Below are positions 8,591 to 17,533 of a stretch of DNA of 63,799 bases, piece by piece (within the stretch, counting starts at the first letter, position 1; each line of letters begins with the position of its first letter). Source of the stretch: an uncultured Cellvibrio sp. Lineage in GTDB: Bacteria > Pseudomonadota > Gammaproteobacteria > Pseudomonadales > Cellvibrionaceae. The notes below the pieces were generated by a model, which worked only from the letters and a program-made list of their open reading frames with translations, ran no database searches and was not told where the DNA came from. The translations under genes were made by a program, and so were the position numbers. Location: the NCBI GenBank assembly GCA_946481735.1, contig CAMLOU010000003.1:1-63799 (forward strand), written 5' to 3'.

Positions 8591-10456
8591 TTAAGGCACA
8601 ACACAGTCCAGACACCTGGCATAAACCGCGTGAGGGTCATTCATCTCGCCCAGGGTTGCCAGGGGTTTGAGCAAAGGCAGTAGATGTTGCTGTACTTGCA
8701 GCGCCGTCACGTTGTTCAGCAGGCTTTTGGGCGCGAGCATTCCGGCATTACTGCCCGCGAGCTGCCGCAAAAATACCTCTCTCGGCGACAACGGACGGCT
8801 GATAACTTCCACGCTGTAATCTTCCAGATTGACGTGACGTGCCGCTGCAGCGATCACATCTTCCAGGGTGCCCAACTGATCGACCAGGCCTAATTGTTGT
8901 GCGGCTGCGCCGCTCCAGACCCGGCCCTCGGCAATGGCTTCAATTTCACTTATTTCGGCATCGCGCGCTTCGGCTACCAGGCTGATAAAGCGCTGGTAAA
9001 TGTGGTCCACGGTTAATTGAATAATATCGCTAGCCTGGGGCGAGAGTTCGCGGTCCGGGCGCGCGGCTCCGGCGAGGGTGGTGGTACCGACACCGTCGGT
9101 GGTAACACCGATGTTGGCGAGGCTTTTTTCTACCGTGGGGAATGCACCGAAGACACCGATAGAGCCGGTGAGAGTGGTCGGCGTTGCCCAGATCTCATCA
9201 CCGGCGGCAGCGATCCAGTAACCGCCTGACGCCGCCAGGCTACCCATGGAAATAAAGACCGGAATACCGGCTTCGCGGGTTGCCTGGATTTCATCGCGAA
9301 TCACTTCTGAAGCAAAGGAACTGCCGCCGCCGCTATCGATGCGAATGACCAGGGCTTTCACCGCCTTTTCTTCACGCACGCTTTGCAGTATGTCTACAAG
9401 TGTATAACTGCCGATGGTACCGTCCGGGTGATGACCATCAAGGATATTGCCTGATGCTACCAGCAAGCCGATCTTGTTTGCTTTGGGAATCCGGGTGCGT
9501 TTAACGTCAGCCAGATACGCACTGGTATCTACGCCGTTGTAATAGTTGCCAGCCTCGCTTTTGCCCAATTGCGCAATCAGTTCCTGCTGAACCGTCTGGT
9601 AATTTTTCAGTTCGTCCACCAACCCGTTTTCCAATGCCAGTTGCGCACTGCTGCCACCGGCATCGCGCAATCTGGTGTGCATATTATTGATAAAGTCATT
9701 GAGCGAACCCGCGGGCAGGTCGCGTGCTTGCTCAACCTGTTGCGTGTACTCGGTCCAGAGTTCATTCAGCCAACGGGCGTTGTGTTCTCTGGATTCGGCG
9801 GACATGTCTTCACGCAGCAGCGGTTCCACCGCGTCCTTGAATTTTCCGGAACGAAATACGTGAAAATTTATCTCCAGTTTATCCAGTGTGCCTTTGATGT
9901 AGTTGCGATACGTGCCGTAACCGGTGAGCAAAATCGCACCCATGTCATTCAGGTAGATGGTGTCGGCATAACTGGCGAGGTAGTATTGATCCTGCGTAAA
10001 GTTATCGCCGTAGGCGATGATTTTTTTGCCGCTGGCTTTGAAATGTTCCAACGCCTGGCCGATCTCCTGTAATTTACTGATGCCACCTACCAATAGGTAA
10101 TCCAGCTCCAGTACGAGGGTCGTCACCCGCTCATCTTCCGCAGCAAAGTTGATCGCTTCCACCAGATCCCGCACCAGGGTTTCGCTTTCTTCCGGGCTGA
10201 CATCGCTGAGTAACAAACTGACCGGATCGACGTAGCTGCGCTGATCCACCAGCATGCCGCTGGGTGCAACGCGCAGGGCAAATTCAGCAGGCAGCACCGG
10301 TGTTTTTTGCGCGCCCAGCGCGACAATAATCACCAGTACAATAAACAGAAAAATCAGATTAAAAACCGCGACCCGGATCCAGGTCAGCAGTGACCAGAGT
10401 CCAAATAAAAAACGACTGAAAGGACCGGGTGTGCGTTGTTGTCGGGAATAGTCCAC
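8591..10456 (-). CDS. sppA: Signal peptide peptidase SppA, 67K type
   Basis: The 621-aa membrane-anchored S49 serine peptidase degrades cleaved signal peptides. An N-terminal transmembrane helix (about 20-48) is followed by two tandem S49 domains. The Lys of the catalytic dyad is in RSGKFKDAVEP, and the Ser is in MGSLAASGGYW, preceded by IRIDSGGGSSFASE. Start is GTG with AAAGGA upstream. Length and two-domain layout match E. coli SppA. Its upstream neighbour is the DUF2069 membrane protein on the same strand. Confidence 0.95.
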   Translation of the reverse strand: MDYSRQQRTPGPFSRFLFGLWSLLTWIRVAVFNLIFLFIVLVIIVALGAQKTPVLPAEFALRVAPSGMLVDQRSYVDPVSLLLSDVSPEESETLVRDLVEAINFAAEDERVTTLVLELDYLLVGGISKLQEIGQALEHFKASGKKIIAYGDNFTQDQYYLASYADTIYLNDMGAILLTGYGTYRNYIKGTLDKLEINFHVFRSGKFKDAVEPLLREDMSAESREHNARWLNELWTEYTQQVEQARDLPAGSLNDFINNMHTRLRDAGGSSAQLALENGLVDELKNYQTVQQELIAQLGKSEAGNYYNGVDTSAYLADVKRTRIPKANKIGLLVASGNILDGHHPDGTIGSYTLVDILQSVREEKAVKALVIRIDSGGGSSFASEVIRDEIQATREAGIPVFISMGSLAASGGYWIAAAGDEIWATPTTLTGSIGVFGAFPTVEKSLANIGVTTDGVGTTTLAGAARPDRELSPQASDIIQLTVDHIYQRFISLVAEARDAEISEIEAIAEGRVWSGAAAQQLGLVDQLGTLEDVIAAAARHVNLEDYSVEVISRPLSPREVFLRQLAGSNAGMLAPKSLLNNVTALQVQQHLLPLLKPLATLGEMNDPHAVYARCLDCVVP

Positions 10457-10466
10457 GTGCTACATC

Positions 10467-10514
10467 CTTTATTCAATGTTGCTTTTATTCAACGTTACTT
10501 TTATTGCATGCTAT
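10467..10514. repeat. Three imperfect 16-bp tandem repeats
   Basis: CTTTATTCAATGTTGC, TTTTATTCAACGTTAC and a more diverged TTTTATTGCATGCTAT follow one another. The third copy forms the end of the DUF2069 coding region and the first overlaps the sppA ribosome site on the minus strand. This looks like a small local duplication. Confidence 0.5.
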
Positions 10515-10917
10515 TTTGTTGTCGTTGGTAATATTGCCAATACTGCATCCAGCGACTGATCATCATCGCGCTGATAAAGATCACTACAGTTAATACCACC
10601 ACCACGACGTCTTGCCAGCGCACCAGGGGCGACATGGTGTTCACCACCGACCAGGTGAAATAGACGAGGATCACAAAACAGATCCAGCTGTAGGTGCGGA
10701 AACGCTGTTGCATCAATCCCGGAATAAAGATCAATAACGGGATACTTTGCACCAGCCACAGTTTCAGGCTGCCATCTGCGTCTAATAGATTATTCAGCGT
10801 AAATAACACCAACAAGGCGCCAAAGCTGATAAAAAAAAACCGTTGCATGCCGCGCAATTTGCGATGAATCACAACGGCTTGGGCATCGGTGATGATCAGG
10901 GGTTCTTTTTCAGACAT
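10501..10917 (-). CDS. DUF2069 predicted membrane protein
   Basis: The 138-aa protein has four hydrophobic helices (RFFFISFGALLVLFTL, LWLVQSIPLLIFIPGL, WICFVILVYFTW, VVVVVLTVVIFISAMM) and a charged N-terminus. DUF2069 genes beside wrbA and an ArsC-like gene are conserved in Pseudomonas relatives, which supports the call. No catalytic motif is visible and no function is known. It is probably cotranscribed with wrbA and arsC. Confidence 0.82.
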   Translation of the reverse strand: MSEKEPLIITDAQAVVIHRKLRGMQRFFFISFGALLVLFTLNNLLDADGSLKLWLVQSIPLLIFIPGLMQQRFRTYSWICFVILVYFTWSVVNTMSPLVRWQDVVVVVLTVVIFISAMMISRWMQYWQYYQRQQNSMQ

Positions 10918-10950
10918 GGTTATGTGTTCCCATCTTTACGAGCAGTACCA

Positions 10951-11568
<618 letters not shown>

Positions 11569-11613
11569 TCATCAGGTGAACCAGAATTAGCGGGCGTGTG
11601 GGCGCGTCGGATT

Positions 11614-11958
11614 CTACAGTAAAGCCAGGACGTTTTCCGGTGGGCGTCCGATCACTGCCCGATCAGTTTTAATGGCAATCGGGCGCTCGATCAGTTTCGG
11701 GTGCGCCGCCATGGCTTTGATCAATGCCGCGTCGCTGAGGCGCTCATCTTTTAAATTCAGCTCTTTATAAGCATCCTCACCGGTGCGCAATAACTGCCGC
11801 GGGCCGATGCCCAATTGTGCCAGGAGTTTTTTTATTTCAGCGGTGGTGGGTGGGTTTTCCAGGTAGAGCCGGATGGCCGGTTCAATGCCACGTTCCTGTA
11901 ACAGCGCCAGTGCCTGGCGGGATTTGGAGCAGCGCGGGTTGTGGTAGAGTGTGATCAT
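11614..11958 (-). CDS. arsC: ArsC-family reductase (YfgD-like)
   Basis: The 114-aa thioredoxin-fold protein has the ArsC signature at the N-terminus, YHNPRCSKSRQALALL, with the active Cys at residue 10. RPIAIKTDRAVIGRPPE at the C-terminus is the conserved anion-binding segment. It is shorter than plasmid ArsC (about 140 aa) and fits the chromosomal YfgD-like group, for which arsenate reduction with glutaredoxin is predicted but often unproven. There is no arsB, acr3 or arsR nearby, so a dedicated arsenic role is not indicated. Confidence 0.88.
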   Translation of the reverse strand: MITLYHNPRCSKSRQALALLQERGIEPAIRLYLENPPTTAEIKKLLAQLGIGPRQLLRTGEDAYKELNLKDERLSDAALIKAMAAHPKLIERPIAIKTDRAVIGRPPENVLALL

Positions 11959-12024
11959 CGTTAACCTCGGTTATGCATCAAGCGGCGATTATAACCATTT
12001 AACCCATCATGGCCTCACGTCAGC

Positions 12025-13287
12025 ATGAATAAAATGCACCATTATTGGCGACGAGCCCGGCAATTTATCGAGCTGATCGTCAAGCAATACCAACAAAAAG
12101 AATGCCAGAAAAGTGCGGCATCGCTTACCTATGTCACGCTCTTTGCCATCGTGCCGTTGATGACAGTGACCTATTCCATGTTCTCTATTATTCCCGCCTT
12201 TGAAGGGGTAGGAGAGCAGTTGCAGGCACTGATTTTTACCCATGCATTGCCCTACAACGAGCAGGAACTGATCGGCTATCTCCAGGAGTTTTCTAACCAG
12301 GCGAGAAAATTAACGGCACTCGGCGTGGCCTTTCTGGTGGTGTCTGCTTATCTGATGCTGAAAAATATTGAACTGAATTTCAACGCGATCTGGGGAGTTA
12401 AATACGGTCGTCGCGGGATTGGCAGCTTCCTGCTGTACTGGGCCATCCTCAGCCTCGGGCCGCTCTTGCTTGGATTTGCTTTGGCTATCAGTACCTACGT
12501 GGTGTCATTGCGTTTGTTGATGGATGAATATGACAGTCTTGGTCTGGTGACCTGGGTCTTTCAATTTTTACCGATCCTGCTGAGCGCGGCTGCGTTTACC
12601 CTGCTGTTTGCAGCGGTACCTAATTGCAAGGTCCCGATTTCAGACGCCGCTATCGGCGGTCTGGTGACGGCCATTGTGTTTGAAATCCTCAAGATGCTCT
12701 TCGGTCTCATCGTGACCAATTCATCCTTCACCTTGATCTATGGCGCCTTTGCATTGGTGCCGTTATTCCTGTTGTGGGTCAATATGATCTGGATGGTGAT
12801 CCTGGGTGGGGCGGTGCTGGTACATACCATCGGCAGTTATCAAATTGTGCTCAAGGATCGCGGTTACCCCGATTTGTTGGCCACGTTGCTAGTGCTGTGG
12901 AAATTTCGCCAGGCCTCTGCGCATGGGCTGAGTCTGAGTAATCGTGAATTGTTGCAAATCGGTTTATCGGCAGAGCAATGGCGACGCATTCGGGACACCC
13001 TGCAAAGCCAGCGATTGATCACTGCCACCAGCCAGGGGGATTTCGTACTGTGTTATGACTTGTACCAACTCAGCCTGGTCGAGCTGGCAGGCATGTTAAA
13101 ACTGTCCCGTCAGTTACCGCCGGAGTTGACCGGTCTGGATGATCTGCCCTGGCTGGACGCGGCCAAGGCACATCTGGGAGCCATCGATGAATTTGCCGGT
13201 GAGCGTTGGTCAATCAGTGTGGCGGCGTTGTTTGAAGAAAGGCATCCGCCGCATGCCCAGGAAGAGACAACACCGGCGGCGAAATAA
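12025..13287 (+). CDS. YihY/UPF0761 family inner-membrane protein
   Basis: The 420-aa protein has about six transmembrane helices (residues 40-270) and a cytoplasmic C-terminal winged-helix-like region. [20 protein letters not shown] and [19 protein letters not shown] are family hallmarks. The family was once annotated as RNase BN, which is wrong (true RNase BN is ElaC/RNase Z). Its role is unknown. It is transcribed divergently from arsC, as in Pseudomonas. Confidence 0.9.
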   Translation: MNKMHHYWRRARQFIELIVKQYQQKECQKSAASLTYVTLFAIVPLMTVTYSMFSIIPAFEGVGEQLQALIFTHALPYNEQELIGYLQEFSNQARKLTALGVAFLVVSAYLMLKNIELNFNAIWGVKYGRRGIGSFLLYWAILSLGPLLLGFALAISTYVVSLRLLMDEYDSLGLVTWVFQFLPILLSAAAFTLLFAAVPNCKVPISDAAIGGLVTAIVFEILKMLFGLIVTNSSFTLIYGAFALVPLFLLWVNMIWMVILGGAVLVHTIGSYQIVLKDRGYPDLLATLLVLWKFRQASAHGLSLSNRELLQIGLSAEQWRRIRDTLQSQRLITATSQGDFVLCYDLYQLSLVELAGMLKLSRQLPPELTGLDDLPWLDAAKAHLGAIDEFAGERWSISVAALFEERHPPHAQEETTPAAK

Positions 13288-13424
13288 GAGCAACCGGGAT
13301 GGTCGTTATAAACAAAGATTTGTTAACGTCATTTTCAACTGGCTGACTATAATTCAAAGTATTTCCCGTTCATCGCTCTCGGCGCGACGAAGGTTTCGAC
13401 ATTTATCCACGATAATGACTGATT

Positions 13425-13790
13425 ATGGCTATTCCTCTGTTGATTTGTGACGATTCAATGATGGCGCGCAAGCAGGTAGCGCGTTCACTGCCCGCCGGCT
13501 GGGATGTGGATATCAGCTATGCCACCAACGGCATGGAAGGTTTACAGGCTATCCGCGAGGGCAAGGGCGAGATGGTATTTCTGGACCTCACCATGCCGGA
13601 CATGGACGGTTATCAGGTGCTGGAGGCCATTCGCGATGAAGGGCATAAATGTATTGTGATTGTCATCTCCGGCGATATTCAGCCGTCTGCCCGTGCGCGG
13701 GTTATCCACCTGGGCGCGCTGGATTTTATTCAAAAACCGGTCAACCCGGAAAAACTGGCGGATGTTTTGCACACCTACGGTTTGCTCTAG
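13425..13790 (+). CDS. Single-domain response regulator (CheY-like)
   Basis: The 121-aa receiver domain stands alone. The acidic pocket is CDD (residues 8-10), the phospho-acceptor is D54 in VFLDLTMPDMDG, the switch Ser is S82 (VISGD) and the conserved Lys is K104 (FIQKPVN). No output domain and no histidine kinase or CheC-like partner lies next to it. It may signal to chemotaxis or another multi-component pathway encoded elsewhere. Confidence 0.9.
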   Translation: MAIPLLICDDSMMARKQVARSLPAGWDVDISYATNGMEGLQAIREGKGEMVFLDLTMPDMDGYQVLEAIRDEGHKCIVIVISGDIQPSARARVIHLGALDFIQKPVNPEKLADVLHTYGLL

Positions 13791-13884
13791 GCATCACCGG
13801 ATCACTTGCCATTACCGCGTTAGTCACAGCCACGCTGCGGACTGTTCACCCGATAGATTGATTTCTTCATAGCGACGAACCTCC

Positions 13885-15138
13885 ATGGAATTTTCCCGTT
13901 TCGGTACCAAGCTCAGCAGTGATGCAGGCATTATTAGCCTGATGGATGATTTGGGTGAGGCGCTGCGTGTCAATCCTGACATGATCTTTATGGGCGGCGG
14001 CAATCCCGCGCGCATTCCTGCGATGGAGGCGGCATTCGAAGCCGCACTGGCAACAACCCTGGAGGATGCACAACGGCGACATCAATTGCTGGGGATTTAC
14101 CAGCCGCCGCAGGGCGATGCCGAGGTACTGGATGCGGTAGCAAGTCTCTTGTCCCGGGAATATGGCTGGCCACTCACGCGCGCCAATGTCGCTTTGGCCA
14201 ACGGCAGCCAATCAGCCTTTTTTGTGTTGTTTAATTTGTTTGCGGGTGAGTTTGCCGATGGCCGGCGCAAACACATTCAATTGCCCTTGACGCCGGAATA
14301 TCTGGGGTACAGCGATCTGGGTATCAGCGCCGATTTTTTTCACTCGACCAAGCCGGACATCGAAATCTTGCCGGATAATTTCTTTAAATATCATGTGGAT
14401 TTTCAGCAGTTGCACATCACTGAATCCACCGGCGCCTTGTGTATTTCACGACCCACTAATCCAACCGGTAACGTGATCAGTGATGATGAGTTGGCGCAGC
14501 TGGACCACCTGGCAAAAACGCATCAGGTTCCCCTGATTGTGGATGGTGCCTATGGCACACCCTTTCCCAATATTTTGTTTGTCAATGGCCAGCCCCATTG
14601 GAATGAAAACACGGTATTGGTGTTGAGTTTATCCAAACTCGGATTGCCCGGCGCACGGACCGGCATCGTGATTGCTAACCCGGCGGTGATCGATGCGTTT
14701 ACCAAAGCTAACACTATCCTGAGTCTGGCATGCGGAAATTTCGGGCCGGCACTGGCGCGCCAGTTATTGCAGGATGAACAGATCTTGCATTTGAGCCGAA
14801 CAGTGGTTGCGCCGTTTTATCAAGCGCGCATGCAACATGCCGTCGAGGTATTTAGGGAACAGTTGGCCGGTTTGCCTTATCGTATTCACAAACCCGAAGG
14901 CGCGATATTCTTGTGGCTGTGGTTTGAAGGCTTGCCGATCAGCAGCGAGACGTTATATCAGCGGTTAAAACAGCGGGGCGTGTTGGTGGTGTCGGGACAT
15001 CATTTCTTCCCGGGTTTGGAAGGGCATTGGCAACACAGCCAGGAATGTATTCGCGTAACCTATTGCCAAAGCCCCGAAACCGTAGAGCAGGGTGCACGCA
15101 TCATCGCCGACGAAGTCCGTACCATTTACCACGGGTAA
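13885..15138 (+). CDS. avtA: Valine-pyruvate aminotransferase AvtA
   Basis: The 417-aa fold-type I PLP enzyme is strikingly similar to E. coli AvtA as I remember it along its whole length: FMGGGNPARIP, LANGSQSAFFVLFNLFAG, SRPTNPTGNVISD and HKPEGAIFLWLWFEGLP. The PLP lysine is K251 in SLSKLGLPGART. It interconverts valine or 2-aminobutyrate with alanine/pyruvate. It appears monocistronic; the neighbour downstream is convergent. Confidence 0.95.
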   Translation: MEFSRFGTKLSSDAGIISLMDDLGEALRVNPDMIFMGGGNPARIPAMEAAFEAALATTLEDAQRRHQLLGIYQPPQGDAEVLDAVASLLSREYGWPLTRANVALANGSQSAFFVLFNLFAGEFADGRRKHIQLPLTPEYLGYSDLGISADFFHSTKPDIEILPDNFFKYHVDFQQLHITESTGALCISRPTNPTGNVISDDELAQLDHLAKTHQVPLIVDGAYGTPFPNILFVNGQPHWNENTVLVLSLSKLGLPGARTGIVIANPAVIDAFTKANTILSLACGNFGPALARQLLQDEQILHLSRTVVAPFYQARMQHAVEVFREQLAGLPYRIHKPEGAIFLWLWFEGLPISSETLYQRLKQRGVLVVSGHHFFPGLEGHWQHSQECIRVTYCQSPETVEQGARIIADEVRTIYHG

Positions 15139-15144
15139 CACGTC

Positions 15145-15495
15145 TCATGCTTTTTTCCACCACAACCAACGCGATCCCGGTTTGATAAATTTATCCAGCT
15201 GTTGTTGTTTGTGCTCTTCACTGGTGAACCAGTAATAATCCTGTTTGCTTTTCGGTTTGAGCAAACCTTTGAAGGGGGCAATATATTCGATAACCAGCTT
15301 GGGCATCCCCATCTTGCGGTCTGCATTAAAGCTGTGGTTCCAGTGCACAAGAATGTCGCGCTTGATCGTGGCAATAGCCAATTCTTCTGATGACGCCTCG
15401 ATCAGGCGGCAGGTAATAAATCCAATCACCGGTACCGTGTTGCCATAATTTTCAAAGAAAATATCGGCTCCGGAAATAACAACTTTGTAGTACAT
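15145..15495 (-). CDS. Hypothetical protein downstream of the DUF1704 gene
   Basis: A 116-aa protein if started at the ATG at 15495, which has GAGTGA 5-10 bases upstream and begins MYYKVVISGADIFFENYG. Upstream in-frame ATGs at 15561 and 15582 would overlap the end of the DUF1704 gene. It is rich in aromatic and Lys residues, has no signal peptide or membrane helix, and ends WLWWKKA. I do not recognise the family. It is probably cotranscribed with the DUF1704 metallopeptidase gene. Confidence 0.65.
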   Translation of the reverse strand: MYYKVVISGADIFFENYGNTVPVIGFITCRLIEASSEELAIATIKRDILVHWNHSFNADRKMGMPKLVIEYIAPFKGLLKPKSKQDYYWFTSEEHKQQQLDKFIKPGSRWLWWKKA

Positions 15496-15544
15496 GTCTT
15501 CACTCAAAACAAAGGCTGATCCAGATAACTGAATCAACCGGGTG

Positions 15545-16888
15545 TTAATCCAATTCTGCATCGCCCTTGACGCTGTTGCCATACAATGGCGCTGTTTCCG
15601 GTAATTTATGGAACAACTTGCTGAAGTGCTGTTGAACGCGCGCAATGTTCATTACCGACATACCACTCGAAAAACCGAACCAGACATACAAGCCATTCAG
15701 GTCTTTAAACATTGACGGTAAATATTTCGGCCCGGCAATTACACCTTCTAGATAACGTTCGTAAAGTAACGGTAGATCATCCAGCGTGACTTTGCCGACA
15801 AATAACATGGGAATAATTTCCGGTACGCCGGATTGAATTGCACTGCGGATAAAGTTGACGTTTTCGACGAAACCTTTGACGTAAGAAATATCTTTGGTGA
15901 ACACAGATCCGCCCGTTAAGGTGCCACCGCGAAACACCCGCTGGGTGACGCGATAACTGTCGTGCTCACTGATGCCGCGTTCCAGGAAGTAGCGATAGAC
16001 TTCGCAAAAATCCGCCCCTTGTTCTGCCAGGTCGACCGCTACCACGCGGTCACTGATACGCCGGGCGCGCTGGGGAAATGAACTGAACGTGAGCGTTTCC
16101 AGCAAGACCGCCATCCCTTCCTGGATAGCGGTAATACGCGGTGATCCCACGCTTAACCAGGTAGCCCAGGGTTGTTGGCGTCCGTTCAGCGTGGTGCCAA
16201 TGTGAACCCAGCCTTCATGAACCTCCAGGACCTGCAAATCCAGCTCGGAAAAATGGGCGCGGCGGTTAATCTTGATGCAATCGCCACCCGCCGAAGCATC
16301 CGACACAATGTCGTCACTGATCTGCACCCGGACTTCACCGGGTGAGAAATAATTATTCATGCGCTGCAACAAAATATCGACAGCCTGCTCAGCGTTGATA
16401 TGGTTGCTGTAGGGCCGGTTCAGATGATCCACGGCCGGCAGGGAGAACACATGACACAGGCGTTCACCTAATTGCCGCAGAGTTTTGCGGTCGCCGCGTA
16501 TCTTGTCCTGAGCGGAGCCGTACAGCAGGCGGCTGAAATAGCCGAACTGGGGTTGGCCCCGGTGGCGCAATAATTCGACCACAATTTGGTACTGTTCAAT
16601 AGTGGCTTTAAGGATGTGGCCCAGCGCATCGCCGCGCCCCAATTGTTTACGCACATCATTCTTCAGGTCTTTTAACTCCTGGTGCACGATATCGGGGTCG
16701 AATGCCAGTTTTTGCCGTTGATAAAAATCGGCGTCTATGGCCGGCAAGGCGCGGCCACCCTTGGCGCGAAATTCTGTCTCCAGTTCTGCTGGCCACTTAA
16801 TGGCATCAAGAATACGAATGGGGCGTTGAAGTGCTACCAGCCGCGTGGACAGGGCCTGCAATCGCTCCAGGTAAGCTTGATTTTTCAT
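15545..16888 (-). CDS. DUF1704 (QEGLA-motif) putative metallopeptidase
   Basis: The 447-aa protein (start ATG 16888; an in-frame extension to 16999 has no support) carries the DUF1704 hallmarks HEGWVH (H224-E225-H229, an HExxxH zinc motif) and QEGMAVLLE (256-264). The family is annotated as flavohemoglobin expression-modulating QEGLA motif protein. Its eukaryotic members include the MATCAP tubulin carboxypeptidases, whose zinc site uses HExxxH. A zinc carboxypeptidase-like activity is therefore inferred; the bacterial substrate is unknown. A small gene of unknown family follows on the same strand. Confidence 0.85.
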   Translation of the reverse strand: MKNQAYLERLQALSTRLVALQRPIRILDAIKWPAELETEFRAKGGRALPAIDADFYQRQKLAFDPDIVHQELKDLKNDVRKQLGRGDALGHILKATIEQYQIVVELLRHRGQPQFGYFSRLLYGSAQDKIRGDRKTLRQLGERLCHVFSLPAVDHLNRPYSNHINAEQAVDILLQRMNNYFSPGEVRVQISDDIVSDASAGGDCIKINRRAHFSELDLQVLEVHEGWVHIGTTLNGRQQPWATWLSVGSPRITAIQEGMAVLLETLTFSSFPQRARRISDRVVAVDLAEQGADFCEVYRYFLERGISEHDSYRVTQRVFRGGTLTGGSVFTKDISYVKGFVENVNFIRSAIQSGVPEIIPMLFVGKVTLDDLPLLYERYLEGVIAGPKYLPSMFKDLNGLYVWFGFSSGMSVMNIARVQQHFSKLFHKLPETAPLYGNSVKGDAELD

Positions 16889-17107
16889 AGACAGGTTCCA
16901 CAACAGACCGGGTGGCGCAAAACGAAAGGAATAAACCGGGAGTAGTTTATACCTTGGCGAAAGGATTGTGAGCAGGGTCACTGAAATTCTTCTGCCCATG
17001 TCACGGGGCTGACAAGGGGCGGGGGTAAAAAAATGCTACCTGTGAGTTGTTTTTAATCACCTGCTGGCTCTTATAATGGCAGCCCTTACTCGCGACCTGG
17101 AACTCCC

Positions 17108-17419
17108 ATGGCTTACGTGGCGCTGGAAAAACTGCATCAGTTATATGATGGTTACCGGCAGCCCCTGCGTTTGGCAGGGCGCGAGTTGTTGTTATTACAA
17201 GAGGAAGGGCAGCTTTACCTGATTGCCAATCGCTGCCCGCATATGGACGCACCCTTGCATAAGGCCAGCGTGCGACAGCACCTGCTGCGCTGCCCGACCC
17301 ATGGCATTGAGTTTGACCTGCGCGACGGTCGTGCCCAAGGCAATGCCGCCGCCTGTGTCGGTTCGCTTGAATATATTCCGCTGGTATACGAGGGCAATAC
17401 GGTGGGTGTCGTGCTGTGA
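17108..17419 (+). CDS. Rieske [2Fe-2S] ferredoxin-like protein
   Basis: The 103-aa protein is a single Rieske domain. Cluster ligands are C43 and H45 (CPHMDAPL) and C62 and H65 (CPTHGIEFDL). This small type (NirD/BphA3-like) usually transfers electrons to an oxygenase or reductase, but no partner enzyme is adjacent. It is cytoplasmic, with no signal or anchor. It lies just upstream of the DUF349 gene on the same strand with a gap of 114 bases. Confidence 0.9.
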   Translation: MAYVALEKLHQLYDGYRQPLRLAGRELLLLQEEGQLYLIANRCPHMDAPLHKASVRQHLLRCPTHGIEFDLRDGRAQGNAAACVGSLEYIPLVYEGNTVGVVL

Positions 17420-17533
17420 CTGTTTTAGTGCTGTGGTGTGTGTATTTATGTGGTTCTTTCCGTGTGGCTTCTAGCTGCAATTTATCCAGGTATGCATAGC
17501 TGCCTTGGTTTACGTCAATAACAGGAAATCATT

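Noticed and set aside
11614..11958. Arsenic resistance operon
   Set aside because: Only an ArsC-like YfgD-type gene is present; no arsR, arsB or acr3 gene is near, and the same neighbours occur around it in Pseudomonas.
12025..13287. Ribonuclease BN
   Set aside because: This old name for YihY is wrong; the protein is a six-helix membrane protein without nuclease motifs.
17001..17480. Minus-strand ORF of 159 codons
   Set aside because: It lies opposite the Rieske gene, whose four cluster ligands are clear; composition is that of an antisense frame.
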